Below are positions 10,000-18,892 of a stretch of 64,000 bases of DNA, piece after piece. Source of the stretch: Bradyrhizobium sp. CB1717 (GTDB taxonomy: Bacteria > Pseudomonadota > Alphaproteobacteria > Rhizobiales > Xanthobacteraceae); assembly GCF_029714325.1 (NCBI RefSeq), contig NZ_CP121666.1:5952001-6016000 (forward strand), given 5' to 3'. Every line of letters starts with the position of its first letter. The stretch's first letter is position 1. The position numbers were made by a program, and so were the translations under genes. A model generated the notes under the pieces. It searched no databases, was not told the origin of the DNA, and saw only the letters and a program-made list of their open reading frames with translations.

Positions 10000-10830
10000 T
10001 TATGGCTTCAGATTCGGCGGCAACGGCGGGTCTTCGCGCATCAGCGTGATGGTCACGCGCCGGTTGGCGGCAAGCGAGGGATCGTCCGGAAACAGCGGCT
10101 GGGTGTCCGCCTTGCCGGAAACCGCGAAGATGTGGGAGGACGGCAGGCCCTCGCGCTCGAGGATCTGGCGCACGGCATTGGCGCGGTCGGCCGACAGATC
10201 GAAGGCGCCGTAATCGCTGCGGGTCGGCACGAATCCGGCCGCGGTGTGGCCGGCAATGGAGACGCGGAGCGGCGTGGCCTTGAGCGGGACCGCGAGCTTC
10301 TCGATCAGACGGCGGGTGCGGTCATAGGGCACCTTGGAGCCGTCGGCGAACATCGAACGGCCGTCCTGGTCGACGATCTCGAGGTTGAGGCCCTGCTTGG
10401 TCTCCTCGAACATGATGTGCTTGGACATCTCGGTCAGTTCCGGCATGTCCTGCAGGGCCTGCCGCAGCGAGGCCGCTGCGAGCGCGAAATTGCGGTCGAT
10501 CTTCATCTTGGCGCCCGACGTGCGGTCGCGATCCTCCTGGTCCGGCGTCGGCGTGTTGGAGGCATCCTCGGGCTGGATGTGATCGACGTTCTTCAGCCGC
10601 GGGCGTGTCGGCAGGCCGTCCGACTCGACGATGCCGGCGTAGCGCGCCTCGCTCTGCACGCCGAAGGCATCGCGCATCGAGCCGGCGACGATCTTCAGCT
10701 TGTTGGCGTCCTGCGTCGAGAACGCGACGAGCATCACGAAGAAGCTCATCATCAGGCCCATCAGATCGGCGAAGGTCACGAACCAGCCGTGACCACCGCC
10801 GTGAGCATCGCCGCGTTTCTTCTTGGCCAT
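10000..10830 (-). CDS. motB: Flagellar motor stator protein MotB
   Basis: 276 residues. A short basic cytoplasmic N-terminus leads into one membrane helix, [19 protein letters not shown], which carries the proton-binding aspartate (D22). The periplasmic part has an OmpA-like peptidoglycan-binding domain in the last 120 residues, with AGHTAAGF and the NRRVTITLM ending. With MotA it forms the stator that couples proton flow to flagellar rotation. motA ends 24 bases upstream on the same strand, so the pair forms an operon. No other flagellar genes are in the window. Confidence 0.93.
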   Translation of the reverse strand: MAKKKRGDAHGGGHGWFVTFADLMGLMMSFFVMLVAFSTQDANKLKIVAGSMRDAFGVQSEARYAGIVESDGLPTRPRLKNVDHIQPEDASNTPTPDQEDRDRTSGAKMKIDRNFALAAASLRQALQDMPELTEMSKHIMFEETKQGLNLEIVDQDGRSMFADGSKVPYDRTRRLIEKLAVPLKATPLRVSIAGHTAAGFVPTRSDYGAFDLSADRANAVRQILEREGLPSSHIFAVSGKADTQPLFPDDPSLAANRRVTITLMREDPPLPPNLKP

Positions 10831-10854
10831 CTCTGTTGATCCCGGGGAGCGGCC

Positions 10855-11628
10855 TTACGCCGGCACCGGCTCGCCCTCGGCGTGGCGATGCTTCTCCGGC
10901 AGATAGGCCAGCAGCATTTCGCGCACCAAGGTCGGGCTCTTGGAGTCGCGGATCATCAGGATGCCGTCGATGATGAGGGTGCGGTTGGTCTCTTCGTCCA
11001 GCAGCTTGCCGTGCAGCTTGTCGGCGATCGGCAGACAGAACAGGTTGGCGACGAGCGCGCCGTAGAGCGTTGCGAGCAGCGCGGTCGCCATGAACGGGCC
11101 GAGTTTGGACGGATCGGTCATGTTGGCGAACATCTGCACCATGCCGATCAGGGTGCCGATCATGCCGAACGCCGGCGCGCAGTCGCCGATGGCGCGGTAG
11201 ATCTTGCTGCCCTCGTCGAGATGCATCAGGAAGTTGTCGCGGTCGCGCTCGAGATTGTCGCGGATGAAGTCGAGGTCGTAGCCGTCGGCGACGTAGCGGA
11301 TGCCCTTGGCGAGGAAGGGCTCGTCGGTCTCGACCTTTTCGAGACCCACCGGGCCCTGCTTGCGGGCGATCTCGGCGATGCGGGCGAGCTCGTCGACGAG
11401 GTCGTGGGCCGACAGCCGGCTCATCGTGAAGGCGAACTTGGCGCCGAGCGGAAGGCCGTGCAGGAGCGCCGAGAGCGGAAAGCGGATCATGGTCGCGGAG
11501 ATGGAGCCGCCGAAGATGATGATCATGGCATGTTCGGAGATGAACATGTGCAGGTCGCCGCCCATGAAGATCATCGCCGTGATGACGATGATGCCCGCCG
11601 TGAGCCCAACGCCCGTCATGATATCCAT
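10855..11628 (-). CDS. motA: Flagellar motor stator protein MotA
   Basis: 257 residues from the ATG at 11628. GGAG is 6 bases upstream; an in-frame TTG 12 bases further out would place that GGAG inside the gene. Four membrane helices are predicted, two near the N-terminus and two in the MotA/TolQ/ExbB channel region (FGMIGTLIGMVQMF and MATALLATLYGALVANLF), with a long cytoplasmic loop between them for contact with the rotor. The domain supports the proton-channel role with MotB, encoded directly downstream. Confidence 0.93.
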   Translation of the reverse strand: MDIMTGVGLTAGIIVITAMIFMGGDLHMFISEHAMIIIFGGSISATMIRFPLSALLHGLPLGAKFAFTMSRLSAHDLVDELARIAEIARKQGPVGLEKVETDEPFLAKGIRYVADGYDLDFIRDNLERDRDNFLMHLDEGSKIYRAIGDCAPAFGMIGTLIGMVQMFANMTDPSKLGPFMATALLATLYGALVANLFCLPIADKLHGKLLDEETNRTLIIDGILMIRDSKSPTLVREMLLAYLPEKHRHAEGEPVPA

Positions 11629-11924
11629 GGGAGACTCCAACGCGTCCGCAACAACGGCCGTCCTGGCCGCTGGCGCGGCCCAACCCCGAACCGCATCGGA
11701 AACCCTAGAGCGCCGCCCTTAAAGCCGCGTAAAGGTTAAGCCGGGGCAGTGTGCGAGGCGCTGCTGCGCGCGCAGCGATTGCCGTCCAAGGACGGGAATC
11801 TCAACACTTCGCTAACCATACGTAGGCGCGCTGGAACGACGCTGCGGCCCTACGCCACGTCGAGACGATCGATCATTTGGTATTTTCTGGCCGTCCGGCA
11901 TGCTCGATCGCGGGAGACATCGCG

Positions 11925-12218
11925 ATGTTGACGCTGTTCAGTCTTCTTACCGCACTGCCGGCGGTGCTGGCGCTCCATCTGCTGGAGCCGGAGCTCGTGC
12001 TGCCGGCGTTCAGTGTGCTGCTCTTTGTCGAAGCCGCCTTCGCCGTGCTCGCAGCGCGGTTGATTCACTCCTCCGACAGCACAGACGACATCACGCTGTG
12101 GGATCTTGCCGGCGGCTGCACCCTGATCGGATGCGCCGCCGCCGTGCTCGGCGAGCCGGATCAGGCCGCCCTGTTTCTGACGGAACACGGCAACCCGCGG
12201 CCGGCATCGCGGCCGTAG
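11925..12218 (+). CDS. Small membrane protein of unknown function
   Basis: 97 residues from an ATG preceded by GGGAG at 11912-11916. Three hydrophobic stretches are visible: LTLFSLLTALPAVLALHLL, PAFSVLLFVEAAFAVLAARL and a weaker LAGGCTLIGCAAAVLG. These suggest an inner-membrane protein. I recognise no family. It runs divergently from motA, with about 300 bases between the two starts in which I see no other gene. The stop is just before the decayed rraA-like fragment. A real gene is likely from the site and the membrane pattern, but its role is unknown. Confidence 0.62.
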   Translation: MLTLFSLLTALPAVLALHLLEPELVLPAFSVLLFVEAAFAVLAARLIHSSDSTDDITLWDLAGGCTLIGCAAAVLGEPDQAALFLTEHGNPRPASRP

Positions 12219-12225
12219 GTCGCGC

Positions 12226-12425
12226 TTGGTGGATCTCCGCCGAGCGCTTCAGCGCGACCTTCGGCTTCTCCAGCGAGAAATCGGGGCTGCGGGCGATCCC
12301 GGGTCGGCATCTTCCGGCGATCGCAGAGTTCGTCGGCCTCGGGCAGCTTTGTGGCCACGTCGAGTGGGATCACGACTGCACCTTGCCGGTGAGACCATCG
12401 GACTTCACGGACCTGGGGTACCGCA
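12226..12425 (-). pseudogene. Decayed fragment of an rraA-like gene, copy of the 3' end of the gene at 13027
   Basis: Bases 12226-12425 align with 13024-13225, the 3' end of the intact rraA-like gene. Shared blocks include ATCTCCGCCGAGCGCTTCAG, CTTCTCCAGCGAGAA, GGGCAGCTTTG and TCGGACTTCACGG. On the minus strand the fragment still reads GAVVIPLDVATKLPEADELC, against GAIVIPLDIAAKLPEAAELC in the intact gene. It then loses the frame through small deletions, and the stop codon is gone. Both ends are missing, so no product is expected. Identity looks to be roughly 80 percent by eye, so the duplication is not recent. Confidence 0.8.
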
Positions 12426-12611
12426 ACCTTTGCTTGAGTTTGAACGACCACAAGCTAAAATCACTCGGACGTGATGACCTCGTGGGCTGATCGGCAAGCA
12501 AGAATGCTCGCGTGCCAGGCGGGACCTTGAACCTTCTCTCGCCAGCTCGGACCTATCGATTGCGGCGGCACATCCGTCACAGCAACCAGACTGGTTTCAA
12601 AGGAGCTGCAA

Positions 12612-12797
12612 ATGGTCGAAAAGACGTCCGAGGCAGGTGCGGCACATCAAGAGACTGTCAAACCCGGCGATCCCGCACAGGCGAAGGCGCCGGTCGCAGC
12701 GCTGAGTGATGCGCTGCCGGATGATCAACTCGACACGGTTTCGGGCGGCGCGTGGCCGACTACCACCTCGAAGTATAACACCGGCCCCGGCGGTTAG
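12612..12797 (+). CDS. Small peptide with bacteriocin-type double-glycine leader
   Basis: 61 residues. AGGAG stands at 12601-12605, 6 bases before the ATG, a near-ideal site. The first 46 residues look like a leader: charged and Ala-rich, ending in ALPDDQLDTVSGG, which matches the L-x-x-x-x-L-x-x-V-x-GG pattern of double-glycine leaders cut by peptidase-containing ABC exporters. The predicted core after GG is only 15 residues, AWPTTTSKYNTGPGG, with no Cys. A strong hairpin follows the stop. No exporter, maturase or immunity gene is in the window. Function as a secreted peptide is inferred, and a non-exported leader-like protein remains possible. Confidence 0.68.
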   Translation: MVEKTSEAGAAHQETVKPGDPAQAKAPVAALSDALPDDQLDTVSGGAWPTTTSKYNTGPGG

Positions 12798-12825
12798 TCG
12801 CCTTCGCCCCGGAATGCCATGCTCA

Positions 12826-12849
12826 ATGCCGGCCTCACGAGGCCGGCAT
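12826..12849 (+). terminator. Hairpin after the double-glycine peptide gene
   Basis: Perfect 10-base stem ATGCCGGCCT / AGGCCGGCAT with a CACG loop, starting 28 bases after the peptide stop. The sequence after it (TCTTTCTCTT a little downstream) is only weakly T-rich. It is a plausible intrinsic terminator for the peptide transcript, and possibly bidirectional for the converging rraA-like gene. Confidence 0.55.
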
Positions 12850-13026
12850 CTCCGATGACGTCTTTCTCTTATGCCCAAGCGGCCGGCGGGAGCTGGCATC
12901 GGCTTGATGCCTGCTATTGCCGGATTCGGACCAGCGGAATGTCAAGCGATGGCCGCATCATCAGGGCACGGCGGAGTTCATCTCTGCCCTGACTGCGGCA
13001 GAGTGCGAGCCTCCTCCCCCCAAAGC

Positions 13027-13746
13027 TTAGTGAATCTCCGCCGAGCGCTTCAGTGCGGCCTTCAGCTTCTCCAGCGAGAAGTCGGGGCTGCGCGCGATCT
13101 CGAGGATCGGCGTCTCGCGGCGACCGCAGAGCTCGGCCGCTTCGGGCAGCTTTGCCGCAATGTCGAGCGGGATCACGATGGCACCGTGCTGGTCGGCATG
13201 GATGAGGTCGTCGGACTTCACGGTCATGCCGGCGACGCGAACCTCGCCGCCAAAGCTCTCGGCATGCACCCAGGCATGCGACGGGCCGATCGAGCCGGCG
13301 AGCGCCTGGAAGCCAGGAGCCCATTGCGGGATGTCGCGGATCGAGCCGTCGGTGATGACCCCGAGGCAGCCAAGCGCCTTGTGCACGTTGCTCTGCACCT
13401 CGCCCCAGAACGCGCCATAGCCGACATCAGGACCGTCGATGTCCTGGATCACCGAGATGCGCGGACCGTGCCCGGTGCCGACATATTCGTAATATTCGAT
13501 GCGGCGCTTCGACTGCTCTTCAGGTGCAAGCGAGGACTTCAGCACCGAGCGAATTGCGACCGTGCGGGCATAGCCGACGATCGGCGGCAGATCGGGAAAC
13601 GGGCAGACCAGTTGCTTGGTGGTGTAGCCGATCAGCCGGCGCTCGGGCGCCACGATCTCCATGGCGTTGCAGATCGTCGGGGTGTCGTAGCGGCCCAGCG
13701 CTTCGAGGACGGAGGCGGGCAGCGGCCCGGTCGCTTTATCAGTCAC
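13027..13746 (-). CDS. RraA-like protein (HMG/CHA aldolase superfamily)
   Basis: 239 residues from a GTG start with GGGAGAG upstream. The fold is shown by YDTPTICNAME near residue 20, the central GCLGVITDGSIRD motif (G-x-x-x-D-x-x-x-R-D, which holds the metal-binding acid and substrate Arg in the aldolases) and the HADQHGAIVIPLD segment. Members are either inhibitors of RNase E (RraA) or divalent-metal 4-hydroxy-4-methyl-2-oxoglutarate/oxaloacetate lyases. The DGSIRD motif and the larger size favour a lyase or related enzyme. A decayed copy of its 3' end lies about 800 bases away at 12226-12425. Confidence 0.82.
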   Translation of the reverse strand: MTDKATGPLPASVLEALGRYDTPTICNAMEIVAPERRLIGYTTKQLVCPFPDLPPIVGYARTVAIRSVLKSSLAPEEQSKRRIEYYEYVGTGHGPRISVIQDIDGPDVGYGAFWGEVQSNVHKALGCLGVITDGSIRDIPQWAPGFQALAGSIGPSHAWVHAESFGGEVRVAGMTVKSDDLIHADQHGAIVIPLDIAAKLPEAAELCGRRETPILEIARSPDFSLEKLKAALKRSAEIH

Positions 13747-13868
13747 GGCGTTCTCTCCCAGATTGGCGGTCGCTGTTGGCGCGATGCCGCCGGCACAGGG
13801 CGATATAGCCGAGATCGGGCCTCAACCCAACTCAGAGGGCCTCATGGCAGATATCCGCGCGGGGCCGC

Positions 13869-14750
13869 TCAGTGCAGCCGTCCGGGCCGGTCGTCGTCGT
13901 GCGGCGGCTCCGACAAATTCGCCAGTGTCGGCGCCGACGGCGGCGACGGGACCTCGCCTCCCACAGGTGCGGTGGCTTCCATCGCGCGCGCCTGGTCGCG
14001 ATAGGATTTGTAGCCGAGCGGCAGAGCGAGAAGATACAGCACCGTGCCGATCGACAGCACGTGCCAGGGATAGGCAATCAGGAGCGCGATGAACACGATC
14101 ACCGCGACGAAGGCCGGCAGCACCAGCTCGGGCGGCACGCGCATGCGCTTGGTCTTGCCGGAGAACACCGGCAGGCGCGACACCATCAGGAAGGCGATCA
14201 CCAGCGTATAGGCCGCCGTCACCGCTGCGGGCAGCCGGCCGAGATCGAGGAAGGCGACATAGATCGGCAGCAGCACCGTGATCGCGCCGGCCGGCGCCGG
14301 CACGCCGGTGAAGAAATTGGCGGCGAAGGCCGGCTTATTCGGATCGTCCATGGTGGCGTTGAAGCGCGCCAAACGGAGGCCGCCGGAGATCGCGAACACC
14401 ATCGCGGCGATCCAGCCGGCATTGCCGAGCTCGTGCAATTGCCAGAAATACAGCATCAGGCCGGGCGCGACGCCGAAATTGACGAAGTCGGCAAGGCTGT
14501 CGAGCTCGGCGCCGAACTTGGACTGGCCCTTGATCATGCGCGCGATGCGGCCGTCGATGCCGTCGAGCGCGGCCGCGAACACGATGGCGTAGACGGCGAG
14601 CGACATCCGCCCCTCGATCGACAGGCGGATCGAGGTCAGGCCGGCGCAGATCGCCAGCAGCGTGATGACGTTGGGCACCAGCATCCGCACCGGAATGGGG
14701 CGGAACCGCCGGCGGCGGACATCGGGATCTCTCACGTCATAGGGCGTCAT
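13869..14750 (-). CDS. pssA: CDP-diacylglycerol-serine O-phosphatidyltransferase
   Basis: 293 residues. The CDP-alcohol phosphotransferase signature D-G-x2-A-R-x8-G-x3-D-x3-D is intact in DGIDGRIARMI followed by FGAELDSLAD, near residues 64-92. Around six to eight membrane helices are seen. It makes phosphatidylserine from CDP-diacylglycerol and serine at the inner membrane. psd, for the next step to phosphatidylethanolamine, is 86 bases upstream on the same strand, so the two steps are probably co-expressed. The C-terminal tail after residue 250 is Pro/Ser-rich and cytoplasmic. Confidence 0.94.
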   Translation of the reverse strand: MTPYDVRDPDVRRRRFRPIPVRMLVPNVITLLAICAGLTSIRLSIEGRMSLAVYAIVFAAALDGIDGRIARMIKGQSKFGAELDSLADFVNFGVAPGLMLYFWQLHELGNAGWIAAMVFAISGGLRLARFNATMDDPNKPAFAANFFTGVPAPAGAITVLLPIYVAFLDLGRLPAAVTAAYTLVIAFLMVSRLPVFSGKTKRMRVPPELVLPAFVAVIVFIALLIAYPWHVLSIGTVLYLLALPLGYKSYRDQARAMEATAPVGGEVPSPPSAPTLANLSEPPHDDDRPGRLH

Positions 14751-14836
14751 GGCTCGTCCTTATCTTAGGGCGAGATATAGCAAGCCCCGTTCCCCTCCGC
14801 CATTGCGGCGGAAGGCCCGCAAGGAACCGACTTTGG

Positions 14837-15535
14837 TTAATTGGCGCGGAAGGCGCGGCTCGGGTCGTCGCCGGCAAGGTCGGCCAAAATGGTCTCGCCG
14901 GCGATCGCGGTCTGCCCTTCCGAGACCAGCGCCTTACTGCCGACCGGCAGGTAGACGTCGAGCCGCGAGCCGAAGCGGATCAGGCCGAAGCGCTCGCCGG
15001 CGCCGATCGCCTGGCCTTCCCTGACGAAGCAGACGATGCGCTTGGCGACGAGGCCTGCGATCTGGACCACGCCGATCCGCGCCGTCGGCGTCGAGATCAC
15101 CAGCGAGTTGCGCTCATTGTCCTCGCTCGCCTTGTCTAGCTCGGCATTGATGAACAGGCCGGGCCGGTAGGCGATGCGGTCCACCCTGCCCGCTACGGGG
15201 GCGCGATTCACGTGGCAGTTGAACACGCTCATGAACACCGAGATGCGCGGCAGCGGCCGGTCGCCGAGCCCGAGCTCGGCCGGCGGCAGCGCCATGGTGA
15301 TCATCGAGACGCGGCCGTCGGCCGGCGACACGACAAGACCCTCGCGCACCGGCGTGACCCGCACGGGGTCGCGGAAAAACAGCGCGCACCACACGGTCAG
15401 GATCGTGCCGATCCATCCCAAAGGCGACCACAGCCAGAACAGGATCAGGCTTGCCAGCGCAAAGCCGCCGATGAAGGGATAGCCCTCCTTGTGGATCGGC
15501 GGGATCTGACGCTGGATCGAATCGAGAATGGACAT
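14837..15535 (-). CDS. psd: Phosphatidylserine decarboxylase proenzyme
   Basis: 232 residues, the short type found in Rhizobiales. One or two membrane helices lie near the N-terminus ([20 protein letters not shown]). The body contains [10 protein letters not shown] and [16 protein letters not shown], both typical. The self-cleavage site that forms the pyruvoyl cofactor is read as the G-S bond in [12 protein letters not shown], where long Psd enzymes have LGST. It decarboxylates phosphatidylserine to phosphatidylethanolamine. It lies upstream of pssA on the same strand. Confidence 0.94.
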   Translation of the reverse strand: MSILDSIQRQIPPIHKEGYPFIGGFALASLILFWLWSPLGWIGTILTVWCALFFRDPVRVTPVREGLVVSPADGRVSMITMALPPAELGLGDRPLPRISVFMSVFNCHVNRAPVAGRVDRIAYRPGLFINAELDKASEDNERNSLVISTPTARIGVVQIAGLVAKRIVCFVREGQAIGAGERFGLIRFGSRLDVYLPVGSKALVSEGQTAIAGETILADLAGDDPSRAFRAN

Positions 15536-15616
15536 CGCTATCTGCCGCCTAGGAGTTTATGGCACGCGGGGTGCCCCGCGCGGTTGTTTAGGCCAGAGTT
15601 GGGACCGGAGACAAGG

Positions 15617-17575
15617 TCACTCCGCCGCCGCAGGCGTCGTCAGGGCGTCCCGGACCGGCGGCGGCTCCCGGTTGGGAGCCTCGCCAGAGTCGGCCATCTG
15701 GGCCAGCTTCTCGCGCGCCGCCTCGGCCTCGCGCTGCCTGTTCCACATGCTGGCATAGAGGCCGCCCAGTGCGAGCAGCCTTGCGTGGGTGCCGCGTTCG
15801 GCGATCCGGCCCTGGTCCAGCACGATGATCTCGTCGGCGCCGACGATGGTGGAGAGCCGGTGCGCGATCACCAGCGAGGTGCGGTTCTTCGCCACGCGCT
15901 CGAGCGCGCCCTGGATCTCGTGCTCGGTGTGGGTGTCCAGCGCCGAGGTCGCCTCGTCCAGCACCAGGATCGGCGGCGCCTTCAAGACTGTGCGCGCGAT
16001 CGCGACGCGCTGCTTCTCGCCGCCCGATAGTTTCAGGCCGCGCTCGCCGACCTGGGTCTCGTAGCCTTTCGGCGACATGCGGATAAAATGGTCGATCTGC
16101 GCCAGCCGCGCCGCCTCCTCGACCTCGGCATCGCTGGCGTCCCAGCGGCCGTAGCGGATGTTGTAGCGGATGGTGTCGTTGAACAGCACGGTGTCCTGCG
16201 GCACCATGCCGATCGAGGCGCGCAAGCTGGCCTGGGTGACCTCGCGAATATCCTGGCCGTCGATCAGGATTTTGCCGCCCGAGATGTCGTAAAGGCGGAA
16301 CAGAAGCCGCGACATCGTCGACTTGCCCGCGCCCGACGGGCCGACGATCGCGACCGTCTTGCCGGCCGGCACCTCGAAGCTGATGCCCTTGAGGATCGGA
16401 CGCGACGGCTCGTAGGCAAAGCGCACGTCCTCGAAGCGCACCGTGCCGGCCGAGACCACCAGCGGCTTCGCGTCGGGCGCGTCCTTGATCTCGGCCTCGC
16501 GCCCCAGCACGCCAAACATCTTCTCGATGTCGATGATCGCCTGCTTGATCTCGCGATAGACCATGCCCATGAAGTTCAGTGGCTGGTAGAGCTGGATCAT
16601 CATGGCGTTGACCAGCACGAAATCGCCGACCGTGTTGGTGCCGTTGCGGATGCCGATCGCGCACATCAGCATGGTCGCGGTCAGACCCAGCGTGAAGATC
16701 ACGGCCTGGCCGGTGTTGAGCACGGCGAGCGAGGTGTAGGCCTGGATGCTCGACTCCTCGTAGCGCGCCACGGAGCGATCGTAGCGCTGCGCCTCGCGGG
16801 TCTCGGCGCTGAAATACTTCACGGTCTCGTAGTTGAGCAGCGAGTCGATCGCCTTGGTGTTCGCCTCGGTGTCGGAATCGTTCATCTTGCGGCGGATGCC
16901 GATCCGCCACTCGGTCGCGATGTAGGTGTAGTACATGTAGACCGTGACCGTGATCAGGGTTGCGACCACGTAGCGCCAGTCGAACTGCCAGAGCAGCACG
17001 GCCATCAGCAGCGAGACCTCGACGATGGTCGGGATCAGTTGCAGGATCACCATGCGCACGATGACCTCGATGCCCTCGCGGCCGCGCTCGAGCACCCGCG
17101 TCAGGCCGCCGGTCTTGCGCTCCAGATGAAAGCGCAGCGACAGCTCGTGCATGTGGACGAAGGTGATGGTGGCGAGCTTGCGCACCGCGTGCATGGCGAC
17201 GCGGGCAAAAATGCCGTCGCGCCATTGCGTCAGCACCGCCATCAGGATGCGCATCACGCCGTAGCTGGCGGTCAGCAGCAACGGCGAGGCGATCACCCAG
17301 AGGTGCCAATTGTCAGCCTGTACCGGCGCGGTGTTGGCGCCGGTCAGCGCATCGGTCGCCCATTTGAAGCTGAACGGCACCGTCAGCGTGATCAGCTTGG
17401 CCGCGAGCAGCAGCACCATCGACCAGATCACCCGCATCTTCAGGTCGAAGCGGTCGCCCGGCCAGATATAGGGCCACAGATGCGCCAGCGTGCCCATCAG
17501 CGTGGCCCCGGCCTGCGGCCCCCCGGCGGGAGGATCAGGAACGTCGGCGCCGGGAAGCGATTGAGGTTGGTCCAT
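15617..17575 (-). CDS. Atm1-type ABC exporter, fused membrane and ATPase domains
   Basis: 652 residues from the ATG at 17575 (a TTG lies just before it). The N-terminal half has six membrane helices. The ATPase half has Walker A GPSGAGKST, signature LSGGEKQRVAIAR, Walker B ILVLDEATSALD and H-loop IAHRLST. The length and the fragment WRIGIRRKMNDSDTEANT fit the Atm1/HMT1 group, which exports glutathione or thiol-linked species and is tied to Fe-S and heavy-metal handling. It is predicted to be an inner-membrane homodimer. It is upstream of psd on the same strand with an 81-base gap, so co-transcription is possible. Confidence 0.92.
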   Translation of the reverse strand: MDQPQSLPGADVPDPPAGGPQAGATLMGTLAHLWPYIWPGDRFDLKMRVIWSMVLLLAAKLITLTVPFSFKWATDALTGANTAPVQADNWHLWVIASPLLLTASYGVMRILMAVLTQWRDGIFARVAMHAVRKLATITFVHMHELSLRFHLERKTGGLTRVLERGREGIEVIVRMVILQLIPTIVEVSLLMAVLLWQFDWRYVVATLITVTVYMYYTYIATEWRIGIRRKMNDSDTEANTKAIDSLLNYETVKYFSAETREAQRYDRSVARYEESSIQAYTSLAVLNTGQAVIFTLGLTATMLMCAIGIRNGTNTVGDFVLVNAMMIQLYQPLNFMGMVYREIKQAIIDIEKMFGVLGREAEIKDAPDAKPLVVSAGTVRFEDVRFAYEPSRPILKGISFEVPAGKTVAIVGPSGAGKSTMSRLLFRLYDISGGKILIDGQDIREVTQASLRASIGMVPQDTVLFNDTIRYNIRYGRWDASDAEVEEAARLAQIDHFIRMSPKGYETQVGERGLKLSGGEKQRVAIARTVLKAPPILVLDEATSALDTHTEHEIQGALERVAKNRTSLVIAHRLSTIVGADEIIVLDQGRIAERGTHARLLALGGLYASMWNRQREAEAAREKLAQMADSGEAPNREPPPVRDALTTPAAAE

Positions 17576-17767
17576 CAAAAAGCCTGACAGCCCGCCGGAT
17601 GCGGGCAGCGTTACGATTTGCGATTTTCGCCCGTCATATAGAGCCTTCCGGATGCCAGCGCACCCCGCCAGATGGCGAATCTTTGATTGTTTGTCGCCGT
17701 TTACCGGTAGATTTCCGGATGGGCCGAATCACCGATTGGACTTGACGCCCCTTCGCTGCAATGCATC

Positions 17768-18382
17768 ATGGCACCAATGAGCACGATCAAAACCGTCTGT
17801 GTCTATTGCGGCTCCGGTCCCGGAACCAATCCCCACTTCACCGAAGGCGCCAAGGCGTTCGGCAAGGCGCTCGCCGAGAACAACGTCCGCCTGGTCTATG
17901 GCGGCGGCTCGCTCGGCCTGATGGGCTCGGTCGCGACCTCCGTGCTCGATCACGGCGGCACCGTCACCGGCATCATCCCCGAATTCCTGCGGATGCGCGA
18001 GAACGCGCTGACGCGCGTGCAGGAGATGATCGTCACCCCCGACATGCACGAGCGTAAGCGGCTGATGTTCGAACGCTCCGACGCCTTCGTGGCGCTGCCG
18101 GGCGGCGTCGGCACGCTGGAGGAGCTGGTGGAGCAGCTGACCTGGAAGCAGCTCGGCCGTCACGCCAAGCCGGTGCTGCTCGCCAATATCGACAATTTCT
18201 GGGAGCCGCTGTTCTCGCTCCTGTCGCACATGCGCCAGACCGAGTTCATTCGCGCCGGCCTGTCGGTCGACATCATCAAGGCCGATCGCGTCGAGGAGAT
18301 CCTGCCGAAGCTGAAAGCGGCCGCGGCACAGATCGCCGAGGCGGAAAAGCAGCTCGCCCCGGAAGTGGCGCGCAAACTCTAG
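17768..18382 (+). CDS. LOG family protein (cytokinin-type nucleoside 5'-monophosphate phosphoribohydrolase)
   Basis: 204 residues. The Rossmann-like fold opens with CVYCGSGPG and carries YGGGSLGLMGSVA. The LOG signature PGGVGTLEELVEQLTWKQLG is complete, with the catalytic Arg/Glu motif. Family members cut nucleotide monophosphates, including cytokinin precursors, to base plus ribose 5-phosphate. In a plant-associated genus this could release active cytokinin, though housekeeping nucleotide salvage is as likely. An ATG at 17777 is an alternative start. It is monocistronic and divergent from the ABC exporter. Confidence 0.92.
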   Translation: MAPMSTIKTVCVYCGSGPGTNPHFTEGAKAFGKALAENNVRLVYGGGSLGLMGSVATSVLDHGGTVTGIIPEFLRMRENALTRVQEMIVTPDMHERKRLMFERSDAFVALPGGVGTLEELVEQLTWKQLGRHAKPVLLANIDNFWEPLFSLLSHMRQTEFIRAGLSVDIIKADRVEEILPKLKAAAAQIAEAEKQLAPEVARKL

Positions 18383-18760
18383 TCACTCCTGCGGAAACGT
18401 CACCGCCTCGATTCGATTACCATCGGGATCGAAGACGAAGGCCGCGTAGTAGCGCACGCGATCGTGCGGACGGAGGCCCGGCGCGCCGTCGGACGCGCCG
18501 CCGGCGGACAACGCGGCGGCGTGAAACGCGTCGATCTCGGCCGTGGTCTTCGCCCGCAGGCAGACGTGCACGCCGCTCTCCGGCCCGACACGCGGCATGC
18601 CTTCGCGCAAATTGATCCAGAACTCCGGATAGGCCTTGCCGAAGCCCACCGTGCGCGGCCGCGTGACGAGGCGCGTGAGGCCGAGGGCGGCGAGCGATGC
18701 GTCGTAGAATCTTGCTGAGCGATCGAGATCGCTGACGCCGACGGAGATGTGGTCGATCAT
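18383..18760 (-). CDS. VOC family (glyoxalase-like) protein
   Basis: 125 residues from the ATG at 18760, where the fold begins (MIDHISVGVSDLDRSARFYD). The frame continues upstream only into a dispersed repeat. The ending is the usual VFDPDGNRIEAVTF, with the metal-ligand Glu. Members are metal-dependent dioxygenases, isomerases or resistance proteins; the substrate cannot be told from sequence. It converges on the LOG gene, with one base between the stops. Confidence 0.85.
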   Translation of the reverse strand: MIDHISVGVSDLDRSARFYDASLAALGLTRLVTRPRTVGFGKAYPEFWINLREGMPRVGPESGVHVCLRAKTTAEIDAFHAAALSAGGASDGAPGLRPHDRVRYYAAFVFDPDGNRIEAVTFPQE

Positions 18761-18778
18761 ATGCCGTGCTCCCCCCTC

Positions 18779-18856
18779 GTCATTGCGAGCGAAGCGAAGC
18801 AATCCAGAGTCTATCCGCCGAGGCAGTCTAGATTGCTTCGCTTCGCTCGCGATGAC
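18779..18856. repeat. Dispersed palindromic intergenic repeat, imperfect copy
   Basis: The left arm reads CATTGCGAGCGAAGCGAAGC and the right arm is its near reverse complement, ending CTTCGCTCGCGATGAC, with about 20 bases between. A better-preserved copy of the same element is at 43322-43401. It lies between the VOC gene and cimA and can fold into a long hairpin. Its role is unknown; it may act as a terminator or mRNA stabiliser. Confidence 0.8.
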
Positions 18857-18892
18857 GGCGCTTGTGGCGCCGCCGTTCCCTACGTCATCATC

